This document shows positions 34,966 to 41,892 of a DNA stretch of 64,000 bases, one piece after another. Under the pieces are notes generated by a model. That model was not told the DNA's origin and did not search any database. It worked only from the letters and a program-made list of their open reading frames with translations. The DNA is from Pseudomonas fluorescens (GTDB lineage Bacteria > Pseudomonadota > Gammaproteobacteria > Pseudomonadales > Pseudomonadaceae), in assembly GCF_003732425.1 (NCBI RefSeq), contig NZ_MOBX01000016.1:248001-312000 (forward strand), in the 5' to 3' direction. How positions within the stretch are numbered: position 1 is the stretch's first letter; every line of letters starts with the position of its first letter. Made by a program: the position numbers and the translations under genes.

Positions 34966-35832
34966 TCAATGCGCGCCGAGGTCGCGGATCGTCTGTTTGA
35001 GGGTTTCGAAGTCGTAATCCGACAGCCCTACGTAATCGAGTACCAACGGCCCGACGGCGTTCCATTCAAAATCTTCGGTCTGGTTGCCCAACACGCGGTA
35101 AGACGCACAAATGTGCTCGGCCATCTTCAGGATCGCCAGCAGGTTTTTCAGCTGACTGTTGCGCGAAGACTCATCGTTGAAAATTGCCAAGGCGTTGTGG
35201 TGATTGGCGATCGCCGCGCTGACATGCTCCGGCAGGCGCCAGGACTTGGCGGTGTAGTAGCCGACCACGGCGTGGTTAGTGTTGAACTCGCTGTTCTCGG
35301 TGTCGACGACACGACATTCGGCGCTGGCATTGGCGTAGGCCGTTTCCAGCACCGACATATAGTTAGGAAAGCGCTGCAGCATCAGCGGCACGCCACAGTC
35401 GTGGAACAGACCCAAGGCATACGCCTCATCGCCGGCCTGAGTGCCGATACGCTTGGCCAGAGTCAGGCAGGTCATCGCCACGTCCTGGGCGGTGTCCCAG
35501 AAACGGTTGAGGGTGACGATGGTGTCGTCGTTCATCTCGCCCTTGATCGACTGCGCGTTGATCAGGTTGATGATCGAACGGCTGCCCAACAGGTTCACCG
35601 CACGCTGGATCGAGGTGATCTTGTTGCTCAGGCCGTAATACGGCGAGTTGACGATTTTCAGCAGCGAGCCGGACAGGCCGGGATCCTGGGAGATCAGCCT
35701 GGCGATCACCTCCAGGTCCGGGTCGGGCATGTACTGCTCCATTTGCAGATCCACCATGATCTGCGGTTGCGCAGGCACGCTGATGCCTTGCAGCGATTGT
35801 TGAATCTGTTCGGTGGTCAGCTCTTGGGACAT
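34966..35832 (-). CDS. HDOD domain signalling protein
   Basis: A 288-residue protein with an HDOD domain over about residues 18-220 (D-P-G-L-S-G-S-L-L-K-I-V-N-S-P-Y-Y). HDOD proteins are HD-like but usually lack phosphohydrolase metal ligands and act as regulators in signalling, motility or stress. It sits just upstream of mutM. The specific role is unknown. Confidence 0.85.
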   Translation of the reverse strand: MSQELTTEQIQQSLQGISVPAQPQIMVDLQMEQYMPDPDLEVIARLISQDPGLSGSLLKIVNSPYYGLSNKITSIQRAVNLLGSRSIINLINAQSIKGEMNDDTIVTLNRFWDTAQDVAMTCLTLAKRIGTQAGDEAYALGLFHDCGVPLMLQRFPNYMSVLETAYANASAECRVVDTENSEFNTNHAVVGYYTAKSWRLPEHVSAAIANHHNALAIFNDESSRNSQLKNLLAILKMAEHICASYRVLGNQTEDFEWNAVGPLVLDYVGLSDYDFETLKQTIRDLGAH

Positions 35833-36006
35833 AAGTACACACTCTGGGACAGGCGGCGATTCTAACCTCTAAAAACCGCACAACGACACACCAGTGGGCA
35901 ATTGTCAGGAACTTTCATTCACGCCCAGGCTTCGGAATCTGTAATGCCCAACGGGTCACTCCGGCCCATTGCGGCGGCAAACTCCCACAGACTCAGGAGC
36001 TTATCG

Positions 36007-36546
36007 ATGGCCACTTCCCTCAACGGCAAACGCGTCGCCATTTTAGTAACAGACGGTTTCGAACAGGTCGAACTGACCGGTCCCAAGCAGGCACTGGAGC
36101 AAGCGGGCGCGCAAGTCGACATCCTTTCCGCCGAGGCCGGCAAGGTCAAAGGCTGGAACCACGACAAACCGGCGGACGACTTCGAGGTCGACCAGACTTT
36201 CCAGAGCGCCAGCAGCGAGCAGTACGACGCGATCGTCCTGCCGGGCGGCGTGCAGAACTCCGACACCATCCGCATCGATCAGGACGCCCAGCACCTGGTC
36301 AAGACTGGCGCGTCTGCCGGCAAACCGATAGCGGTGATCTGCCACGGCGGCTGGCTGCTGATTTCCGCCGGACTGGTTAACGGCAAGACCATGACCAGTT
36401 ACAAAACGCTCAAGGATGACCTGGTGAATGCCGGGGCCAACTGGGTCGATAAAGAAGTGGTCAAGGACGGTCACCTGATCAGCAGCCGTCAGCCGGATGA
36501 TATTCCGGCATTCAGCAAGGAGCTGATCAACGCACTGTCTGCGTAG
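36007..36546 (+). CDS. pfpI: DJ-1/PfpI family protein
   Basis: A 179-residue glutamine-amidotransferase-like protein. The nucleophile Cys is in A-V-I-C-H-G-G-W, with Glu in D-G-F-E-Q-V-E-L near the N-terminus and the adjacent His completing the site. ATG 36007 has CAGGAG 7 bp upstream; the frame open to 35902 has no good start. PfpI in Pseudomonas is linked to stress protection and lower mutation rates; protease or deglycase activity in this copy is unproven. Confidence 0.9.
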   Translation: MATSLNGKRVAILVTDGFEQVELTGPKQALEQAGAQVDILSAEAGKVKGWNHDKPADDFEVDQTFQSASSEQYDAIVLPGGVQNSDTIRIDQDAQHLVKTGASAGKPIAVICHGGWLLISAGLVNGKTMTSYKTLKDDLVNAGANWVDKEVVKDGHLISSRQPDDIPAFSKELINALSA

Positions 36547-36560
36547 TACTCACAACCGCC

Positions 36561-36642
36561 TTCGCAAGCAGGTCGAATCGTCGCTCCCACATGGGTCTTG
36601 TGTCAGTCACAAATCCCCTGTGGGAGCGAGCCTGCTCGCGAA
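36561..36642. repeat. REP inverted pair with diverged left arm
   Basis: The right arm TGTGGGAGCGAGCCTGCTCG is intact; the left arm is altered by a short extra block (TTCGCAAGCAGGTCGAATCG). Confidence 0.78.
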
Positions 36643-36726
36643 GAGGCCATCAGCGTTTCATCGCTCATCAAACCCGGCACAAGTCGCAACACGCTATACT
36701 CCCGCTCTTTTTTCCGGAGCGACGTC

Positions 36727-37923
36727 ATGTCCCTGCCTAGCTTGCGCCTCAAAGCCAACGCCGACCGTCGCCTGCGCGCCGGTCACCTGTGGGTCTACAG
36801 CAACGAAATCGATGTAGCCGCCACGCCGCTGCACGGCTTCCACGCCGGTGACCAGGCCATCCTCGAAGCCGCCGGCGGCAAGCCGTTGGGCATCGTGGCG
36901 ATGAGCCCGAACAACCTGATCTGCGCCCGCCTGCTGTCGCGCGACATTAAAGTTGCGCTGGACAAATCGCTGCTGGTGCACCGTCTGAACGTAGCCCTGT
37001 CGCTGCGCGAGCGCCTGTTCGACAAACCGTTCTACCGTCTGGTCTACGGTGATTCCGACCTGTTGCCAGGCCTGGTCGTTGACCGTTTCGGCGACATCCT
37101 TGTGGTGCAGATCGCCTCGGCGACCATGGAAGCGCATAAAGATGACGTGATCGCGGCCCTGACCCAAGTGCTCAAGCCAAGCGGCATCCTGTTCAAGAAC
37201 GACTCCGCCGCCCGTGATGCCGAAGGCCTCAATCGCTACGTCGAAACCGTGTTCGGCCTGGTTCCGGAGTGGGTGGCGCTGGAAGAGAACGGCGTGAAGT
37301 TCGAAGCTCCGGTCATTCAGGGTCAGAAAACCGGCTGGTTCTACGACCACCGTATGAACCGTGCACGCCTGGCCCCCTATGCCAAAGGCAAACGCGTCCT
37401 CGACCTCTATAGCTACATCGGAGGCTGGGGCGTGCAGGCTGCGGCGTTCGGCGCCAGCGAAGTGTTCTGCGTCGATGCCTCGGCTTTCGCCCTCGACGGT
37501 GTTGAACGCAACGCCGCGCTGAACGGTTTCGCCGACAAGATGACCTGCATCGAAGGCGACGTCTTCGAAGCCCTGAAAGAACTGAAAGCCAGCGAAGAGC
37601 GCTTCGACGTGATCGTGGCCGACCCGCCAGCGTTCATCAAACGCAAGAAAGACATGAAAAACGGCGAAGGCGCCTACCGTCGCCTGAACGAGCAAGCCAT
37701 GCGCCTGCTCAACAAGGACGGCATCCTGGTCAGCGCGTCGTGCTCGATGCACTTGCCGGAAGATGACCTGCAGAACATTCTGCTGACCAGCGCCCGTCAT
37801 CTGGATCGCAATATCCAGCTGCTCGAGCGTGGCGGCCAGGGCCCGGATCACCCGGTGCACCCTGCCATCGCCGAAACCCGCTACATCAAGAGCATCACCT
37901 GCCGCCTGCTGCCCAACAGCTGA
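36727..37923 (+). CDS. rlmI: RlmI-type 23S rRNA (cytosine-C5) methyltransferase
   Basis: A 398-residue class I SAM methyltransferase with an N-terminal PUA RNA-binding domain (about residues 3-80). Y-S-Y-I-G-G-W-G-V holds SAM motif I and A-D-P-P-A-F-I-K-R the catalytic motif; S-A-S-C-S-M-H is the late Cys motif. The E. coli homologue makes m5C1962. The ATG at 36727 was chosen from alignment of the PUA start; the frame runs further up into the REP. Confidence 0.9.
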   Translation: MSLPSLRLKANADRRLRAGHLWVYSNEIDVAATPLHGFHAGDQAILEAAGGKPLGIVAMSPNNLICARLLSRDIKVALDKSLLVHRLNVALSLRERLFDKPFYRLVYGDSDLLPGLVVDRFGDILVVQIASATMEAHKDDVIAALTQVLKPSGILFKNDSAARDAEGLNRYVETVFGLVPEWVALEENGVKFEAPVIQGQKTGWFYDHRMNRARLAPYAKGKRVLDLYSYIGGWGVQAAAFGASEVFCVDASAFALDGVERNAALNGFADKMTCIEGDVFEALKELKASEERFDVIVADPPAFIKRKKDMKNGEGAYRRLNEQAMRLLNKDGILVSASCSMHLPEDDLQNILLTSARHLDRNIQLLERGGQGPDHPVHPAIAETRYIKSITCRLLPNS

Positions 37924-37934
37924 TTTCGCGGATA

Positions 37935-37961
37935 ACGGGGAGCCAGCAGGCTCCCCGTTTT
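37935..37961 (+). terminator. Rho-independent terminator after rlmI
   Basis: Perfect 10-bp stem ACGGGGAGCC / GGCTCCCCGT with a 4-nt loop, followed by TTTGGTTT. It isolates rlmI from the AT-rich region and peptide cluster downstream. Confidence 0.85.
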
Positions 37962-38137
37962 GGTTTCAGGCACCGCCCTTCCCTTCGCTATCTCCCTCGA
38001 CTTCCTACAATTATATTCCCGCACACATGCAGGAAATTTCCTTACGCCTTTTAATTACTGAAACTTACCCTACAAGTTCATTCCCTACTAAAGATTGCTC
38101 CGACAAAATTACTGGAAATTTCCTACTTAATATCCCC
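37962..38137. promoter_or_regulatory. AT-rich upstream region with paired GGAAATTTCC palindromes
   Basis: This stretch is clearly richer in A+T than its surroundings. It contains the perfect 10-bp palindrome GGAAATTTCC twice, at 38032-38041 (extended to 12 bp as AGGAAATTTCCT) and 38114-38123, with starts 82 bp apart. A related TTCC(C)TAC element occurs near 38002, 38081 and 38119. No ORF is credible here. The two sites look like binding sites for an unidentified regulator of the peptide operon. Confidence 0.5.
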
Positions 38138-38165
38138 TTGCCAATAATCCATTACAAACTATTAT
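38138..38165 (+). promoter_or_regulatory. Sigma70-type promoter of the peptide operon
   Basis: TTGCCA (38138-38143), a 16-nt spacer, then TATTAT (38160-38165) match the -35/-10 consensus well. Transcription would start near 38172, leaving a leader of about 47 nt before the peptide gene. Confidence 0.65.
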
Positions 38166-38190
38166 GAAGTTGTCACCACGAGGTGACTTC
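38166..38190 (+). promoter_or_regulatory. Dyad at the predicted transcription start
   Basis: GAAG-TTG-TCACC, loop ACGA, GGTGA-CTTC: two stem blocks (4 and 5 bp) separated by a 3-nt bulge. It may be an operator over the start site or a 5' stem that stabilises the mRNA. Confidence 0.5.
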
Positions 38191-38218
38191 AACTATCAAT
38201 GAACAAGGAGTTCACATC

Positions 38219-38290
38219 ATGAAAAGTATTTCTCTGGAAAGTAAAAAAATCGCAAACCTGGCTTTTCTGGTTGCCCCTAAAGCCCGCTAA
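38219..38290 (+). CDS. 23-residue peptide gene (candidate precursor or leader peptide)
   Basis: ATG at 38219 and TAA at 38288 enclose 23 codons. The consensus ribosome binding site AAGGAG (38205-38210) lies 8 nt upstream, the best in this region. The peptide is basic: Lys at 2, 9, 10 and 21, Arg at the C-terminus, one Glu at 7. A hydrophobic middle spans residues 11-19, and the end is A-P-K-A-R. Ser occurs only at 3, 5 and 8; there is no Cys or Thr. Length is like PqqA but it lacks the PqqA Glu-x3-Tyr core. It may be a scaffold modified by the SagB and diiron enzymes, or a leader peptide controlling the following terminator. No database match can be claimed. Confidence 0.72.
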   Translation: MKSISLESKKIANLAFLVAPKAR

Positions 38291-38298
38291 GTAAGTCA

Positions 38299-38335
38299 GG
38301 ACGCTGTGGAGTGCCGGCATCCCGGCGTCCTTTTT
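38299..38335 (+). terminator. Intra-operon terminator/attenuator after the peptide gene
   Basis: GGACGC (38299-38304) pairs with GCGTCC (38325-38330), or in an alternative fold GCCGG (38313-38317) pairs with CCGGC (38322-38326). A run TTTTTGACTTTTT follows. It starts 8 nt after the peptide stop codon and precedes the dehydrogenase gene by about 27 nt. It should give a peptide-only transcript and a weaker read-through into the enzymes. Confidence 0.75.
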
Positions 38336-38362
38336 GACTTTTTCCAGAGTGAATCAACCTAC

Positions 38363-39436
38363 ATGCACATCAATCCTTACTTATTCATATTGCCGCGTTC
38401 TCCCGGACAAGTTGTGTGGAACTATAAAAACCATACACAACACGAACTCGACCTTAACTACGCAACTCGCCTTGCACAACTAATCAACAACCCCGAACTG
38501 TTCGACACCCACAACATAATAGACACACAACTATTGAGTGCGGACATTCTAACCGTTTCAAAAACAGACAATCCGCAATGGGGCTGGGACGAGCTGTCGA
38601 AGATTTATCACGTCGGCACGCAAAACATTCCCAGCGAACATACCCCACAGAATATTCACGAGTGGTCCCGACAATATCTCGCGCATTGCAATGAAGTATT
38701 GGCCACTCCAGCGCCCGCGACAGATCGCCCGACGCTTGAAACCGAACAGCGTATAACCCTGCCAGCGCCGTGCGCATTGAATGACGACAGCCTGGGAAAT
38801 GTGCTGCTCCAGCGCAAAACCTGCCGCTCCTACACGGGCGCAGCGATAACCCTGAATGACGTCGGCACCCTGCTTTATCTCTCCCTCGGCTATCTCCATG
38901 AACGCGACCATGATCGCGACGACAGCATCGTCCAAGGGCTCAGCGCTCGGCGAAGCAGTCCGTCCGCGGGGGGCCTGAACGCTTGCGAAGGCTTTCTGCT
39001 GGCGCAGAACGTCGACGGCCTGGAGCCCGGTATCTATGTCTATCATCCGGCCGATCACACCCTGAGCCGGATTAATCCCCTGCCTGAACCAGCGCTGGGC
39101 CAATTGCTCGGCGGGCAGCACTTCATCAACAACCTGCCGCTAGGGTTGTTCATCACCGCCCGTTTTGACCGCCTCTGGTGGAAGTACGAACACTCGCGGG
39201 CCTATCGCATGGCCTTCGTTGAAGCAGGCCATTTGTCGCAAACCTTTCAACTGGTCGCCACGGCACTGGGCCTCAACACCTGGCTGACCGGTGCATTTGC
39301 CGACCAGCAGGTCGAAGCACTGCTCAATCTCGAGGGCAGCGCTGAACAACCACTGTTCTTTGTTGGCTGTGGACAAAGCGACGGGCAAGTGATGTGCGCC
39401 GAAATGCGCGAACTGTTGCGCGAGGGACAGGCATGA
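38363..39436 (+). CDS. SagB-type flavin dehydrogenase (nitroreductase fold)
   Basis: A 357-residue protein. The C-terminal half (about 145-357) is a SagB/ThcOx nitroreductase domain: R-K-T-C-R-S-Y-T-G (151-159), S-P-S-A-G-G-L-N-A-C-E-G (199-210), G-I-Y-V-Y-H-P (223-229) and E-A-G-H-L-S-Q. The N-terminal 140 residues have no clear domain and could bind a peptide. The family uses FMN to oxidise azolines in RiPP maturation, but the linked peptide has no Cys or Thr and no YcaO cyclodehydratase is near. ATG 38363 has only a weak ribosome binding site. The first part of the gene is AT-rich, unlike neighbours. It overlaps the next gene by 4 bp. Confidence 0.83.
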   Translation: MHINPYLFILPRSPGQVVWNYKNHTQHELDLNYATRLAQLINNPELFDTHNIIDTQLLSADILTVSKTDNPQWGWDELSKIYHVGTQNIPSEHTPQNIHEWSRQYLAHCNEVLATPAPATDRPTLETEQRITLPAPCALNDDSLGNVLLQRKTCRSYTGAAITLNDVGTLLYLSLGYLHERDHDRDDSIVQGLSARRSSPSAGGLNACEGFLLAQNVDGLEPGIYVYHPADHTLSRINPLPEPALGQLLGGQHFINNLPLGLFITARFDRLWWKYEHSRAYRMAFVEAGHLSQTFQLVATALGLNTWLTGAFADQQVEALLNLEGSAEQPLFFVGCGQSDGQVMCAEMRELLREGQA

Positions 39437-40410
39437 CCCTGTCGATCGCCGACCCGGATCAAGCGCCGGTGTCCTGGGCGCTCAAATTTACCTTGGGAGA
39501 CTGGGAGAACCGGGCCTCGGTGCGCAGCAGTACTCATGACTATCAATTGCCCGACGATGTGCCGCTGCAACTGCAAACCCGCCACTGGTTCCCACCGGCA
39601 TTTCTGCCTTATCTGGCACATCCGGCCATCCAGGCGGCGGGGCGCGACGTACAGCATCGACTGGCAGCCAACCATCTGGTGCATTTTCTCGATTACACCA
39701 CCTTGCTCGAACACCGCATCGTCAATCGTGCAGTGGAAGTCATCGTGCACCGGGAACTGCCCCTTTACGTACCTCTGCCGATGAAGCACGCCGCGCTGCA
39801 GCTCTACACCGACGAGGGTTATCACGCGCTGTTCTCCAATCGTCTCGCCGAGCAAATCGCCGCGTTCTACGGGTTCAGCGGACGTCCGACGCTTCCGAAG
39901 CGCATCAGCCGCCTCAACGCACTGATCGCCCGCACCCCGGAAAACAACCGGCCACTGGCATGGTTTCTGCTCGGCTTCGTCTCGGAAACCATCATTGCCC
40001 GGGAGCTGCTGGATGTCTGCCGCGACAGCCTGGTGTCCAGCGTGAACGACATGCTGCGCGACCATCTGACCGACGAAGCCCGCCACAGTCGTTACTTCAG
40101 CGAAGTGTTCCATTATTTCTGGCTGTCGATGAACAGCCGCCAGCGTACGTTTGTAAGCCGAACACTGCTGGAGATCATCGGGATTTTTTTCGAAGCCGAC
40201 GAACGCTGGCTGCAACAGAGTCTGCGAGGAGCCGGCATCGCTGACAGTGAGGTGACGGAGATCGTCGGTGGCATGGCATCGGTGCAGGCCAATCGTGCGC
40301 GTGCACGGTCAGGCGCCATCGCGACACTGGAGGCACTGCGCAAGGCCGGTTTTTTCGCGCTCCCCCATAACCAGAAACTTTTCGCCAAGGCAGGACTGAT
40401 CGATGGATAA
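39433..40410 (+). CDS. AurF-like diiron oxygenase
   Basis: A 325-residue ferritin-like protein. The seven diiron ligands known in the arylamine N-oxygenase AurF (Glu101, Glu136, His139, Glu196, His223, Glu227, His230) map in order and with matching spacing to Glu93, Glu128, His131, Glu185, His211, Glu215 and His218. The last four are in S-E-T and D-H-L-T-D-E-A-R-H. AurF relatives oxidise amines to hydroxylamines or nitro groups, or do other O2 chemistry; the substrate here is unknown. The start overlaps the dehydrogenase stop as ATGA, so the two are translationally coupled. Confidence 0.85.
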   Translation: MTLSIADPDQAPVSWALKFTLGDWENRASVRSSTHDYQLPDDVPLQLQTRHWFPPAFLPYLAHPAIQAAGRDVQHRLAANHLVHFLDYTTLLEHRIVNRAVEVIVHRELPLYVPLPMKHAALQLYTDEGYHALFSNRLAEQIAAFYGFSGRPTLPKRISRLNALIARTPENNRPLAWFLLGFVSETIIARELLDVCRDSLVSSVNDMLRDHLTDEARHSRYFSEVFHYFWLSMNSRQRTFVSRTLLEIIGIFFEADERWLQQSLRGAGIADSEVTEIVGGMASVQANRARARSGAIATLEALRKAGFFALPHNQKLFAKAGLIDG

Positions 40411-41635
40411 AGGACAATCCGTGGCAACCGCCCGACAGCGCCGCGCCGCTGTCAGCCTGTTGCTGACCATGGTGCTGCTGGGTGTGTTTCCACTGGATGT
40501 TCTGCTGCCTTCCTTTCCGGCACTGGCGACGCACTTTCTCCGTTCACCGGCAGACATCGCACTGTCCATCAGCCTGTTCGCCGTGGGAATCGCGTTTGCC
40601 CAGGTTTTGATTGGCCCCCTCTCAGACGTGATCGGCCGCAAGGGCCTGTTACTCGCCGGCATGAGCGTATCGATGCTGGGTGCGTTCGGTTGCGTGATGA
40701 CCTCCGATTACACGCTGTTCCTGGTATTTCGGGTGATGCAGGCCTTGGGCTGTGGGTGTTTCGTGCTATCCCAGGCGCTAGTGCAGGATCTGTTCGAAGG
40801 TGAGGAACGCGACCGGTTGCGGATCCTGATGGTCACGGCGACCGGAATATTCATCTCGGTGTCGCCGCTGGCCGGGACCTTTCTCCAGGCCACACTCGGT
40901 TGGCGCGGCAGCTTCTGGGTCTTTACTGCGCTGTCCGCCATGGTGCTAATCAAGGCCTGGCTGTTTTTACCGAGCAGCCGTCCAGCCTCGGGTGGTTCGC
41001 CGATCGGCGTCATTCAGTCCTACCGACGCGTATTGGGCGACTTCGAATTTGTCAGCTACTGGCTGATTTCGGCGTTTGCCTTCGCCTGCCACTTCTCGTT
41101 CATCGTGATTTCGCCGCTGATTTTCATGGATCAACTGCAGCTCGCGCCTTATGACTTTTCACTGATTCTGCTGGTTTACGGTGCGGCCTACGTTGTCGGC
41201 GGGATCCTCGCCGCAGTACTCAATCGACGGATCACACCGGCTCAGCAAATCTTCAGCGGTCTGAGCCTGATACTGCTGTCGGGACTGGCAATGCTGTACC
41301 TGGCAGCCAATCATGCGCTGGCGCCGGCCACGGTGTTGATTCCGATGCTGATCTGCACCGCCGGCACCACCATTGCCCGCCCCGCCGCCACCTCTCGGGC
41401 CATGAGCCTGTTTCCCGAAAACGCCGGCACCTCGGCCTCGGCGGGCAGTACGATCATCTTTATTAGTGGCGGGCTGATCAGCGCGTTGATCAGTCTCAGT
41501 CCGGCCAATCTGCAATCGACGCTGGGCTACAGCTTTGTGTTGCTGAGCGCGATCGCGCTGGTGCTCAACAACCGGCTCAGCCGTCGCGCCAGAAACCTTG
41601 AGGCCGGTGTCGTCGCGCAGACCGGCGGTGATTAA
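40403..41635 (+). CDS. Bcr/CflA-type MFS drug exporter
   Basis: A 410-residue inner-membrane transporter with 12 predicted helices. The MFS loop motif G-P-L-S-D-V-I-G-R-K-G follows helix 2. L-D-V-L-L-P-S-F-P in helix 1 and R-V-M-Q-A-L-G in helix 4 are features of the Bcr/CflA drug:proton antiporters. The start overlaps the diiron gene by 8 bp. Its presence suggests that the cluster product, or a toxic intermediate, is exported as a small molecule. Confidence 0.88.
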   Translation: MDKGQSVATARQRRAAVSLLLTMVLLGVFPLDVLLPSFPALATHFLRSPADIALSISLFAVGIAFAQVLIGPLSDVIGRKGLLLAGMSVSMLGAFGCVMTSDYTLFLVFRVMQALGCGCFVLSQALVQDLFEGEERDRLRILMVTATGIFISVSPLAGTFLQATLGWRGSFWVFTALSAMVLIKAWLFLPSSRPASGGSPIGVIQSYRRVLGDFEFVSYWLISAFAFACHFSFIVISPLIFMDQLQLAPYDFSLILLVYGAAYVVGGILAAVLNRRITPAQQIFSGLSLILLSGLAMLYLAANHALAPATVLIPMLICTAGTTIARPAATSRAMSLFPENAGTSASAGSTIIFISGGLISALISLSPANLQSTLGYSFVLLSAIALVLNNRLSRRARNLEAGVVAQTGGD

Positions 41636-41892
41636 AGCCGCCGGTCGTCATTTCAAATACGCCGTCTGCACTGGAACAACGCTTTGCGCCATTCCCTCCA
41701 GACGCCAGCGGTGTAGAATCGGCTGATTCATCGCCATTCATCCCCCGGCGGGTTTATGAGCTCAGGCTGAGACCAGCGGCGATCCCGCAACGTCATCGGC
41801 AACTTCACGGACACACGGTCATTTCTGAGTGTTCCAGACGTCTATAGAAGCTCACTCCCCTTTGATACCTGATTAGCCGCCCGGAGTGCTCC
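41636..41892 (+). promoter_or_regulatory. ilvD promoter region and long leader
   Basis: The 257-bp gap before ilvD holds a -10-like TAGAAT at 41714-41719, giving a leader of about 165 nt. It includes a perfect 11-bp palindrome CTCAGGCTGAG (41761-41771) and a weak distal hairpin GAGTG/CACTC near 41829-41858. No leader peptide rich in branched-chain codons is seen. Confidence 0.4.

Noticed and set aside
38219..38290. Assignment as PqqA
   Set aside because: Length fits but the Glu-x3-Tyr pair required for PQQ is absent and no pqqB-E gene is nearby.
38306..38362. GTG start for the SagB-type gene inside the terminator
   Set aside because: It would place the ribosome binding site within the hairpin and add residues with no family match; ATG 38363 is better.
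38363..41635. Assignment as a classical azole-RiPP (TOMM) cluster
   Set aside because: No YcaO cyclodehydratase or E1-like partner is present and the small peptide has no Cys or Thr.
41756..41770. Short leader ORF (5 codons) before ilvD
   Set aside because: It has no branched-chain codons and no ribosome binding site.
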